Shown here piece by piece: positions 40,048 through 47,822 of a stretch of DNA of 64,000 bases. Both the position numbers and the translations under genes were made by a program. Below the pieces are notes generated by a model. The model did no database searches. It had not been told where the DNA came from and was given only the letters and a program-made list of their open reading frames with translations. Source of the DNA: Rhodospirillales bacterium (lineage in GTDB: Bacteria; Pseudomonadota; Alphaproteobacteria; Rhodospirillales; WMHbin7); contig JACRPC010000015.1 in assembly GCA_016214125.1 (NCBI GenBank), positions 62,001 through 126,000 of the forward strand. The letters run 5' to 3'. The stretch's first letter is position 1. Each line of letters starts with the position of its first letter.

Positions 40048-41026
40048 GGCCCGCACCGACAGCTATCGCGGCGCCGTCCGCGACGCCCTTGCCCTGGCGA
40101 TGCGGGCCGATGCCAACGTCATCCTGATGGGCGAGGATATCGGCGAGGCGGGCGGCGTCTTCAAGCAGACCGAAGGCCTGTTTGCCGAGTTCGGGGCGGC
40201 GCGGGTGATCGACACGCCGATTTCCGAATCGGGCGCCTTCGGCATCGCGGTCGGCGCCGCGATGACCGGATTGCGTCCGGTGTTCGAAGTGATGTTCGGC
40301 GATTTCATCACCCTGGTGATGGATCAGCTCGTCAACCAGGCGGCCAAGGTCCATTACATGTCGGCGGGCGCCATGCGGGCGCCTTTGGTGCTGCGCACCG
40401 CCGTCGGCATCGGCGCCAGCCTGGGACCGCAGCATTCGCAAAGCCTGCACGCCTGGGCGGCGCATGTGCCGGGCTTGAAGGTGGTGCTGCCCGCCGATCC
40501 GGCCGACGCCAAGGGCCTGATGATGGCGGCGATCGACGACGACAACCCGGTCGTCTTCATCGAGGACCGCAACCTCTACACCCTGAAAGGGCCGGTGCCC
40601 GAAGGGCCTTATCGGGTGCCGTTTGGTCAGGCGGCCGTCAAGCGGCCGGGCCGCGATCTCAGCGTCATCGCCACCGGCCGCATGGTGTCGATCGCCCTGG
40701 CCGCCGCCGAACGCGCCGCCGCCCAAGGCATCGAGGCCGAGATCGTCGATCCGCGCACCCTGGTGCCGCTCGACGTGGCGACGCTGGTTCGCTCGGTCCA
40801 GAAGACCGGCCGGGCGCTGGTGGTCGACGGGGGCGCGCGCGCCTTCGGTGCCGGGGCGGAAATCGCCGCCACCCTGGCCGAGGAAGCCTTCGATTGGCTG
40901 GATGCCCCGGTGCGTCGCCTGGGCGCCGCCGATCTGCCGGTGCCGTTCAACGCCAATCTGGAAAGCCTGATCCTGCCCGATGCCCGCGGGCTGGCGCAGG
41001 CGATGATCGCCCTGGTGCGCGGATGA
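40040..41026 (+). CDS. TPP-dependent dehydrogenase E1 beta, first pair
   Basis: The 328-aa subunit has GEDIGEAGGVFKQTEGL, DTPISESGAFGIAVGAAMTGLRP and SLGPQHSQSLHAW, all typical of 2-oxoacid dehydrogenase E1 beta. The C-terminal domain contains EAEIVDPRTLVPLD. With the preceding gene it should form the alpha2beta2 decarboxylase that acts on a 2-oxoacid or on acetoin. Confidence 0.9.
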   Translation: MPEARTDSYRGAVRDALALAMRADANVILMGEDIGEAGGVFKQTEGLFAEFGAARVIDTPISESGAFGIAVGAAMTGLRPVFEVMFGDFITLVMDQLVNQAAKVHYMSAGAMRAPLVLRTAVGIGASLGPQHSQSLHAWAAHVPGLKVVLPADPADAKGLMMAAIDDDNPVVFIEDRNLYTLKGPVPEGPYRVPFGQAAVKRPGRDLSVIATGRMVSIALAAAERAAAQGIEAEIVDPRTLVPLDVATLVRSVQKTGRALVVDGGARAFGAGAEIAATLAEEAFDWLDAPVRRLGAADLPVPFNANLESLILPDARGLAQAMIALVRG

Positions 41027-41042
41027 ATCCCAAGGAGGACCG

Positions 41043-42080
41043 ATGACCGACAGCACGCTCGACCGGATGGCCATTTTCGATCGCATGCTGGTGATGCGCC
41101 ATTTCGAGGAGGCGGTCATCCGCCTCTACAACGACAAGCGCTTCGCCGGCCATTACCACGTCTATATCGGCCAGGAAGCGACCGGTGCCGCCGTGCTCGA
41201 CCAGCTTGGGCCCGACGATCTGGTCCTCACCACGCACCGCAATCACGGCCATGTCGTCGGCCGGGACAGCGATCCCGGTCGCGCCCTGGCGGAAATCCTG
41301 GGCCGCGCCACCGGCTTCAACCACGGCAAGGGCGGCACGCTGCACATTTCCGACCGCGCCAACGGCTTTCTCTCGACTTCAGCGGTGGTGGGCGGCTGCG
41401 CCGGCCTGGCCATCGGCGCCGCGCACGGCCTGAAGATCAACAAATCGAAAGGCGTGGCGGTGGGCTTCTTCGGCGACGGTTCGCTGGAAGAGGGGCTGGT
41501 CATCGAATCCTTCAACATCGCGGCGCTGTGGAAGCTGCCGGTGATCTTCGTCTGCGAGAACAATTCCGCCGGGGCGATGGGACCGCAGAAGGGCGGCTAT
41601 CCGACGGCGATCACCGCCGCCGCCCTCTTGTCGCGCATTCCGCAAAGCTTCGGCATCGAAACCCAGGTGGTCGACGGCACCGACATGGCCGCCGTGCACG
41701 CGGCCGCGCAAACGGCGCTTGGGCGGGCCCGCCAGGGTCAGGGTCCGACCTTCATCGAGGCGGTGACGCGGCGCTGGCCGGGCTCCAGCCCGCTCTGGCC
41801 CGAACTGGCCACCGTCACCGACGTCGAACTGGCCTGGGATACGGCGCGCATCAGCGGCCCGCACGCCGATTGGATTCGCGATTGCGATCCCATTCTGCGC
41901 GCCGCCCGCGAGATGGCCGAGGCCGGCAGGCCGCGGGCTGCGATCATGGCCCGCGACACGGCGGCCCGGCAGCGCATCGAGCAGGCGATCGCTTTCGCGC
42001 TCGACAGTCCGATGCCCGATCCCGCCACCGCGCTGGCCGGCGTCTTTGCCCTTGCGTCGAATCCGGAGGTCCGGCCATGA
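41043..42080 (+). CDS. TPP-dependent dehydrogenase E1 alpha, second pair
   Basis: The 345-aa subunit has GDGSLEEGLVIESFNIAALW and ENNSAGAMG for thiamine diphosphate, THRNHGHVVGR and GKGGTLHISDR. It is clearly diverged from the first alpha subunit, so this is not a fresh duplication. The C-terminal region is longer. AAGGAGG precedes the start. The stop overlaps the next start. Confidence 0.88.
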   Translation: MTDSTLDRMAIFDRMLVMRHFEEAVIRLYNDKRFAGHYHVYIGQEATGAAVLDQLGPDDLVLTTHRNHGHVVGRDSDPGRALAEILGRATGFNHGKGGTLHISDRANGFLSTSAVVGGCAGLAIGAAHGLKINKSKGVAVGFFGDGSLEEGLVIESFNIAALWKLPVIFVCENNSAGAMGPQKGGYPTAITAAALLSRIPQSFGIETQVVDGTDMAAVHAAAQTALGRARQGQGPTFIEAVTRRWPGSSPLWPELATVTDVELAWDTARISGPHADWIRDCDPILRAAREMAEAGRPRAAIMARDTAARQRIEQAIAFALDSPMPDPATALAGVFALASNPEVRP

Positions 42081-43069
42081 GAACCACCAGCTACGCCGCC
42101 GCCTTGGTCGAGGCCTTGCACGCCAGCATGGCCGAGGATCACCGGGTCAGTCTGGTTGGCAGCTACGTGTTGGGCCTCGGCCCCAAGCGGGTGTTGATGG
42201 ACCGCATCCGCGCCGATTTCGCCGACCGCATCTTCGATCCGCCCACCGCCGAGGCAGCGGTGATCTCGATCGGCGCCGGCGCGGCGATGGCGGGCTCTAG
42301 GCCCTTCGTCGATCTGGCGACCGCCAGCTTCTCCTATGTCGGCTGGTCGCCCCTGATCAACGAGGCGGCGGTGGCGCACTACATGTCGGGCGGCCAAATC
42401 GCCGTGCCGGCGGTCTTTCACATGCTGCACGGCCTGCGCATCGGCGGCGCCGCCCAGCACAGCGGCAGCCCGCAGGCTATGCTGTGGAACGCGCCGGGCC
42501 TGGAGATCGTGCTGCCCTCCAGCCCCCGCGACGTCAAGGGCCTTTTGCGCACGGCGATCAAGAGCCCCAATCCCACCGTCTTCATCGATCACGCCCGTCT
42601 GCTCGACATCGAAGGCCCGGTGCCGGAAGAGGACTACGCCATCCCCTTCGGTCAGGCCGACATCAAGCGAGCCGGCGGCGACGTGACGCTGGTCGCCACC
42701 TCCTTTGTCGTGCAAACGGCCCTGCAGGCGGCCGAGCGGCTGGCCAAGGCCGGCATCGAGGTCGAGATCGTCGATCCGCGCACCCTGGTGCCGTTCGACC
42801 GGGCGACCGTGCTGGCCTCGGTCAAGAAGACCGGCCGGCTGGTGGTGGTCGACGAATGCCATATAAGCTGCAGCGTCGCCTCGGAGATTTCCGCCATCGT
42901 TGCCGAGGAGGGCTTCCACCATCTGAAGGCGCCGATCCGCCGGGTGGCGCGGCCCGATGTGCCGACGCCTTTCGCCCGGCCGCTTGAAGAGGTTCTGACG
43001 CCCTCGATCGAGCGGATCGAGCGGGCCGTTCAGGAGGTCGTCAATTACCAACCGCCCAAGGGAGGGTGA
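42077..43069 (+). CDS. TPP-dependent dehydrogenase E1 beta, second pair
   Basis: The 330-aa subunit starts at the ATG that overlaps the alpha stop; the longer frame is inside the alpha gene. It contains DPPTAEAAVISIGAGAAMAGSRP, AAQHSGSPQAMLW and EVEIVDPRTLVPFD. The usual ETPISE segment is DPPTAEAA, a clear change near the active-site entrance. It therefore probably accepts a different substrate from the first pair. Confidence 0.88.
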   Translation: MRTTSYAAALVEALHASMAEDHRVSLVGSYVLGLGPKRVLMDRIRADFADRIFDPPTAEAAVISIGAGAAMAGSRPFVDLATASFSYVGWSPLINEAAVAHYMSGGQIAVPAVFHMLHGLRIGGAAQHSGSPQAMLWNAPGLEIVLPSSPRDVKGLLRTAIKSPNPTVFIDHARLLDIEGPVPEEDYAIPFGQADIKRAGGDVTLVATSFVVQTALQAAERLAKAGIEVEIVDPRTLVPFDRATVLASVKKTGRLVVVDECHISCSVASEISAIVAEEGFHHLKAPIRRVARPDVPTPFARPLEEVLTPSIERIERAVQEVVNYQPPKGG

Positions 43070-43071
43070 GC

Positions 43072-43797
43072 ATGAGCACCGAGAAATCCGTCGAACTGGC
43101 GCTGCGCGACCTGGTGATCGCCAACCGCATCCTGGCCCGCGAAGGCGTGCTCGACGCCTTCGGCCATGTCAGCATCCGCCACCCGACCGAAGCCGGGCGC
43201 TATTTCATGGCCCGCTCGCGGGCGCCCGAGCTGGTGAGCCGCGAGGACCTGATCGAATTCAATCTCGACAGCAGCCCGATCAACCAGAACGGCCGGGCGA
43301 TGTACGCCGAACGCCAGATCCACGGCTGCATCTACCAGCTTCGCCCCGAGGTGATGGCGGTCTGCCACAACCACGCCCATTCGCTGGTGCCGTTCGGCGT
43401 CACCGGCTCGCTGATCAAGCCGATCTTCCACATGGCCTCGGTGATCGGCGAGGAAGTGCCGATCTGGGACATCCGCGAAGAATTCGGCGACACCAACCTT
43501 CTGGTCACCGACGCACCCAAGGGCCTGGCCCTGGCGCGCAGCCTGGGGGCAAGGCGCGCCGCCCTGATGCGCGGCCATGGCAGCGTGGTGGTCGGGCAAA
43601 CGCTGCGCCAGGCGGTGTTCACCGCCATCTATCTGCAGCAGAACGCCGAGCTGATCCTGCGCGCCCGCGAATTGGGCCCCATCACCTATTTGAGCCCCGG
43701 CGAGGTCAAGGCGGCGTCCGATCTCCTGTTCCAGCCGCTGTCGCAGGACCGCTCCTGGGAATATTGGGCGACCCGGGCCGGCTTCTCGGGGATCTAG
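43072..43797 (+). CDS. Class II aldolase/adducin-family protein
   Basis: This is a 241-aa aldolase-fold protein. ATG at 43072 has GGAGGG upstream; a GTG at 43066 overlaps the previous stop and is possible. Zinc ligands are visible in CHNHAHSLVPFG and MRGHGSVVVG, and FGHVSIRHP is a family stretch. Members cleave phosphorylated sugars or act as decarboxylases and aldolases on hydroxy-oxo acids. As the last gene of the cluster it could form or cleave the 2-oxoacid used by the E1 enzymes; this is inference. Confidence 0.85.
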   Translation: MSTEKSVELALRDLVIANRILAREGVLDAFGHVSIRHPTEAGRYFMARSRAPELVSREDLIEFNLDSSPINQNGRAMYAERQIHGCIYQLRPEVMAVCHNHAHSLVPFGVTGSLIKPIFHMASVIGEEVPIWDIREEFGDTNLLVTDAPKGLALARSLGARRAALMRGHGSVVVGQTLRQAVFTAIYLQQNAELILRARELGPITYLSPGEVKAASDLLFQPLSQDRSWEYWATRAGFSGI

Positions 43798-43818
43798 AAC
43801 GAGGGCGCGCCCCAAGGG

Positions 43819-44286
43819 TCAGCGCAGGAGAGCGGCCAGCGCCCAGAGCGCCGGCACCCCCCAGAGCGCCGCCAGGAGATCGTCGAGCATGATCCCCAGG
43901 CCGCCGCCCAGCCGCCGGTCGGCCCAGCCGGCCGGCCAGGGCTTGGCGATGTCGAGAATCCGGAACAGGGCGAAGCCGACGGCGTAGAGAACCGGATCGG
44001 GCGGCACCAGAACGAGAATCAGCCACTGGCCGGCGACTTCGTCGATGACGATTTCCCCCGGGTCGTCCAGCCCCAGGCGCTTGGCGTAATCGTCGGCCGC
44101 CCAGCCGCCGACCAGCGCGACCAGCAGGGTCGCCGCCGCCAGCAGCCAGGGCCCGCCCAGGCTGGCGATCAGCCAGGCCGGGGGCAGGGCGGCCAGCGAC
44201 CCCCAGGTTCCGGGCGCCTTGGGCAGGCGGCCGACCCCGAAGCCGGTGGCGATCCAAAAGGAGAAAGGCTTGCGCGCGTCCTTCAT
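43819..44286 (-). CDS. pgpA: Phosphatidylglycerophosphatase A
   Basis: The 155-aa membrane enzyme removes the phosphate from phosphatidylglycerophosphate. Signature stretches are GFGVGRLPKAPGTWGS near the N-terminus, DPGEIVIDEVAGQWL and FRILDIAKPWPA. Hydrophobic helices cover most of the rest. It is convergent with the aldolase gene and divergent from the thioesterase gene. Confidence 0.93.
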   Translation of the reverse strand: MKDARKPFSFWIATGFGVGRLPKAPGTWGSLAALPPAWLIASLGGPWLLAAATLLVALVGGWAADDYAKRLGLDDPGEIVIDEVAGQWLILVLVPPDPVLYAVGFALFRILDIAKPWPAGWADRRLGGGLGIMLDDLLAALWGVPALWALAALLR

Positions 44287-44349
44287 GCTCCCATCATGCC
44301 AGAAAGCGTCCTATGATGGCGGCTGGAAAGTCAACTTTCGGAGATCCCG

Positions 44350-44808
44350 GTGTCCGCGCCCGACGACATGATGATCGGCCCCGAGCCGCCCAGCAACTTC
44401 ATGCGCCATATCGGCTATCGGATGGCGGAATGGCGCGAGGGCCTGTCGGTCATCACCCTCGACATCCGTCCCGACCATCTCAACCGCTCGGGCGTCGTGC
44501 ATGGCGGCATCTTTTCCATCCTGATCGACACCGCCTGCGGTTTCGCCGCCACCTATTGCGCCCGGCCGGATCGGGTGCGCCGGGCGATGTCGCTTTCCCT
44601 GACCACCAGCTTCACCGGTCAGGCGACCCAGGGCCTGCTGCGCACGGTGGGTCGGCTCAAGGGCGGCGGCAACCGCATCGTCGCCTGCACCGCCGAAGTG
44701 TTCGACGGCCAGGGCCAGCTTCTGGCGATCGGCGAGGGGGTCTATCGCTACCGTTCGGGAAGCGAAAAACCCGAGGGCGTGCCCCGCGAGGCCCCCGAGG
44801 CGCCATAA
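44350..44808 (+). CDS. PaaI-type hotdog thioesterase
   Basis: The 152-aa protein has the hotdog-fold motif VVHGGIFSILIDTACGFA and then LTTSFTGQATQGLL. The GTG start at 44350 has GGAG upstream. PaaI-like members hydrolyse aryl- or acyl-CoA thioesters and often rescue CoA from dead-end intermediates, which fits the CoA chemistry encoded elsewhere in the window. It is probably monocistronic. Confidence 0.85.
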   Translation: MSAPDDMMIGPEPPSNFMRHIGYRMAEWREGLSVITLDIRPDHLNRSGVVHGGIFSILIDTACGFAATYCARPDRVRRAMSLSLTTSFTGQATQGLLRTVGRLKGGGNRIVACTAEVFDGQGQLLAIGEGVYRYRSGSEKPEGVPREAPEAP

Positions 44809-44901
44809 ACCCCGAGACGATCACGCTTTTTCAGGTTATAGTACCCAAAAGGAACGGGCGGCCCGAAAGGCTGTCCGCGAAGTCGTAGAGGGAAAGAGGG
44901 T

Positions 44902-45504
44902 ATGCCGCCGCCGGCAAAGCCGAGACCCAATCCTGCCGTTCCTCCGCCGGCCCGCCGGCCCCAGCCGGTGCCGCGGTCGCCGGCCGCGCCCGCGCCCGCG
45001 CCCGCGCCCACGCGACCGCCGGCCACGCAAGCGCGTCCGCAAGCCGCACCGGCGCGGCCACCGGCCGCGCAAGCGGCACCGCCCCCGGCGCCGGGCGGCG
45101 GTCCCAACCGCTCCGAACTGCTGGGCGACATCGCCTGGCTGATGACCCAATCGGTGGCTCACAAGCATCTGTTCATTTCCGACATCGAATGGCTGGTGAT
45201 GCCGCCCATTCTCACCCGCCAGTTTCGGCTGGTTCGCCAGGGAGCGCAGCCGGTGGCCTATGTCAGTTGGGCGATGCTGAACGCCAAGCTCGAGGCGCGT
45301 TTCGTGGCCGGCAATACCCGGCTGCGGCCGGCGGATTGGAAAAGCGGCGATCGGGCCTGGATCGTCGACATCGTCTCGCCCTTCGGGCCCAGCGACCAAT
45401 TGCTTACCCGCATCAAGGCCGAGCTCTTTCCCATGCAGCCCCTGCGGGTGCTTCGCCGCGCCCCCGACGGATCGGGATTCCTGGCGGCGGAAATCGGCCG
45501 CTAG
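44902..45504 (+). CDS. HlyC-like toxin-activating lysine acyltransferase with Pro/Ala-rich tail
   Basis: The 200-aa protein begins with about 68 residues made almost only of Pro, Ala, Arg and Gln. From residue 71 it matches HlyC: LLGDIAWLMTQSVAH with the catalytic His (H87), PVAYVSWAMLNAKLE, DWKSGDRAWIVDIVSPFG with the catalytic Asp (D156), then a C-terminal strand. HlyC enzymes move a fatty acyl group from acyl-ACP to Lys residues of RTX toxins. No RTX protein is encoded in the window. An AGAGGG site precedes the ATG. A self-standing acyltransferase with another target is possible. Confidence 0.8.
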   Translation: MPPPAKPRPNPAVPPPARRPQPVPRSPAAPAPAPAPTRPPATQARPQAAPARPPAAQAAPPPAPGGGPNRSELLGDIAWLMTQSVAHKHLFISDIEWLVMPPILTRQFRLVRQGAQPVAYVSWAMLNAKLEARFVAGNTRLRPADWKSGDRAWIVDIVSPFGPSDQLLTRIKAELFPMQPLRVLRRAPDGSGFLAAEIGR

Positions 45505-45530
45505 GCGGCGGGCCGATGTCGGGAGATCGC

Positions 45531-46043
45531 ATGGCCGGGCCGCCGCCCCAGACCGAGGATCGCGACGACCCGCCCTTGGGCGGGGCCAGCGAGCGGGCTG
45601 CGGCGCTGGCCTTTCTTGGCGCCAACCACGTCATGGCCCTGGCGACGCAAAGCCCCGACGGCACCCCGCATCTGGTTTCGCTTCTCTATGTTCATGACGA
45701 GTTTTCCCTCGATTGGGTGTCCGATCCGGCCAGCCATCATTCCCGCCATCTGCAGACCGAGGCGCGTTGCGCGGTGGCGGTGGCGCCCGACACCGACGCC
45801 TTTCAAATCATTCAGGGCCTGCAGATGAAGGGTCGGGCGCGCCGGCTGGAAGGGCCGGTCGAGACCGCCGCCGCGCTGGGGCGCTTGGCTCTGCGCTACG
45901 ACTTCCTGGCCCGGTTGGGCAGCCAGCCCGGCGCCTTGGTCGAGGCTTGGAAGAAGGCCGCGCTCTATCGTTTCACGCCCGAACGCGTCGTCTGGATCGA
46001 CAACCGCCAAGGATTTGGCTACAAGCGGCGCTTCGAGCCCTAG
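45531..46043 (+). CDS. Pyridoxamine 5'-phosphate oxidase-like FMN-binding split-barrel protein
   Basis: The protein is about 170 aa. ATG at 45531 has GGGAGA at good spacing; ATG at 45516 would add five residues. The split-barrel pattern is ALAFLGANHVMALATQSPDGTPHLVSLLYV and then RHLQTEARCAVAVAPD and GRARRLEG. Such proteins bind FMN, F420 or heme and have varied functions. It follows the HlyC-like gene closely (26 bp), so cotranscription is likely. Confidence 0.75.
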   Translation: MAGPPPQTEDRDDPPLGGASERAAALAFLGANHVMALATQSPDGTPHLVSLLYVHDEFSLDWVSDPASHHSRHLQTEARCAVAVAPDTDAFQIIQGLQMKGRARRLEGPVETAAALGRLALRYDFLARLGSQPGALVEAWKKAALYRFTPERVVWIDNRQGFGYKRRFEP

Positions 46044-46163
46044 TGCCCCACTTCGCCGGTCGGGAACGTAGACCGAACATGGGGCGCGAGCCGCATGATC
46101 GGCCTCAAGACAACGGTCCCGGCCTGTGCTATGTAACCGGCGCCAAACCAAGCGGGGACCTTC

Positions 46164-46808
46164 ATGATCATGCGGCTGCTCAACTCCCTGATGCCAAGGG
46201 AGGAACGCTTCGTCGATCATTTCTGCGAACATACCGGGCGGATGGTGGCCGCCGCCGACGCCCTGATCGCCATGATGGATGCGCCCCTCTCGGAGCGCGA
46301 GGCCCGCTTCAAGACGGTGTGCGCCATCGAAGGCGAGGCCGATGCGGTGACCCGCAAGACCATCGTCGCCCTGCACCGGGCCTTCATCACGCCCTTTGAC
46401 CGCTCCGACATTCACGCCCTGATCACCGCGCTCGACGACGCCGTCGATTACATCGAGGAAGTCGCCCAGCACGCCATGCTCTACGAGGTCGAGACCTTCA
46501 CGCCCCGGATGCGCGAGATGGCGGTCACCATCCAGTCTTCGGCCCTGCTGTTGGCCGAAGCGATGCCGCTGCTGCGCAACATCACCAAGAACGCCCAGCA
46601 CATTTCGTCCCTGTGCGAGAAGGTAAGCCGGATGGAAAGCGAGGCCGACCGCGTGTTGCGCCAAGCGATGTCGGACTTGATCCGCCAGCGCCCCGATCCG
46701 ATCGCCTTCCTCAGCATGAAGGAGCTTTACGAACTGCTCGAGGCGGCGACCGACTGCTGCGACGACGTCGGCGACGTCATCGCCGGCATCGTCTTCGATC
46801 ACGTCTGA
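46164..46808 (+). CDS. DUF47 PhoU-like regulator of phosphate transport
   Basis: The 214-aa all-helical protein belongs to the DUF47/TIGR00153 family. ERFVDHFCEHTGRMVAAADAL, ITALDDAVDYIEEVAQHAMLYEV and EAATDCCDDVGDVIAGIVFDHV are characteristic acidic helices. It is 6 bp before a PiT phosphate transporter gene, the standard pairing, and is thought to adjust that transporter. Confidence 0.92.
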   Translation: MIMRLLNSLMPREERFVDHFCEHTGRMVAAADALIAMMDAPLSEREARFKTVCAIEGEADAVTRKTIVALHRAFITPFDRSDIHALITALDDAVDYIEEVAQHAMLYEVETFTPRMREMAVTIQSSALLLAEAMPLLRNITKNAQHISSLCEKVSRMESEADRVLRQAMSDLIRQRPDPIAFLSMKELYELLEAATDCCDDVGDVIAGIVFDHV

Positions 46809-46814
46809 TCCGCG

Positions 46815-47822
46815 ATGGATGCCGTCGCCCTTAGCCTGCCGGCCCTGATCGCCATCATTGCGGTCGCGCTCGCCTTCGATTTCATCAACGGCCTGCACGA
46901 CGCCGCCAACTCGATTGCCACCGTGGTGTCCACCCGCGTGCTGCCGCCCAAACTGGCGGTCGCCTGGGCGGCCTTCTTCAACTTCATCGCCTTCCTGTTC
47001 TTCGGCCTGCACGTCGCCAAGACGGTGGGAACCGGCATCGTCCAGCCTTCGGTGATCGATCCCCACGTCATCCTGGCCGCCTTGATCGGCGCCATTGCCT
47101 GGAACCTGTTCACCTGGTGGCTGGGGCTGCCCTCCTCCAGCTCGCACGCGCTCATCGGCGGCATCGCCGGCGCCGGCCTGGCCAAGGCGGGCACCAGCGC
47201 CATCGTCGCCAGCGGCTTCATCAAGACGACGGTGGCGATCTTTCTTTCTCCCACCATCGGCCTGGTGCTGGCGCTCACCTTGTTCATTTCGGCCTCGTGG
47301 CTGTTGCGCCACGCCACGCCGTTTCTGGTCGACCGCCGCTTCCGCCAGCTTCAACTTGTTTCCGCCTCGCTCTATTCGCTGGGCCATGGCGGCAACGACG
47401 CCCAGAAGACGATGGGCATTATCGCCGTGCTGCTCTACTCGCAGGGCATGCTGGGCGGCGAATTCCATGTGCCCTTTTGGGTGGTCATCAGCGCCCAGGC
47501 GGCGATGGGGCTTGGCACCCTGATGGGCGGCTGGCGGATCGTGCGCACCATGGGTTCGCGCATCACCGACTTGAAGCCCTATCAGGGCTTCTGCGCCGAG
47601 ACGGCCGGCGCCGCCACCCTGTTCGGCGCCACCTGGCTGGGCATTCCGGTCTCCACCACCCACACCATCACCGGCGCCATCGTCGGCGTCGGCATGGCAC
47701 GGCGCGCCTCGGCGGTGCGCTGGGGCATGACGGCCAACATCGTTTGGGCCTGGATCATCACCATTCCCGCCGCCGGGTCGATAAGCTGGCTCAGTTACGC
47801 GCTGATTCGCTGGAGCCTATAG
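46815..47822 (+). CDS. PiT-family inorganic phosphate transporter
   Basis: This 335-aa permease has around ten helices. The two PiT signatures are FDFINGLHDAANSIATVVSTR near the N-terminus and GHGGNDAQKTMGII in the middle; GLPSSSSHALIGGIAGAG and GIPVSTTHTITGAIVGVG are the inverted repeats. It takes up metal-phosphate with protons at low affinity. The stop overlaps the convergent signalling gene by 6 bp. Confidence 0.95.
   Translation: MDAVALSLPALIAIIAVALAFDFINGLHDAANSIATVVSTRVLPPKLAVAWAAFFNFIAFLFFGLHVAKTVGTGIVQPSVIDPHVILAALIGAIAWNLFTWWLGLPSSSSHALIGGIAGAGLAKAGTSAIVASGFIKTTVAIFLSPTIGLVLALTLFISASWLLRHATPFLVDRRFRQLQLVSASLYSLGHGGNDAQKTMGIIAVLLYSQGMLGGEFHVPFWVVISAQAAMGLGTLMGGWRIVRTMGSRITDLKPYQGFCAETAGAATLFGATWLGIPVSTTHTITGAIVGVGMARRASAVRWGMTANIVWAWIITIPAAGSISWLSYALIRWSL

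Noticed and set aside
44902-46043. An RTX toxin-activation operon.
   Set aside because: The gene after the HlyC-like one is an FMN-type split-barrel protein; no RTX nonapeptide repeats or type I secretion genes were found in the window.
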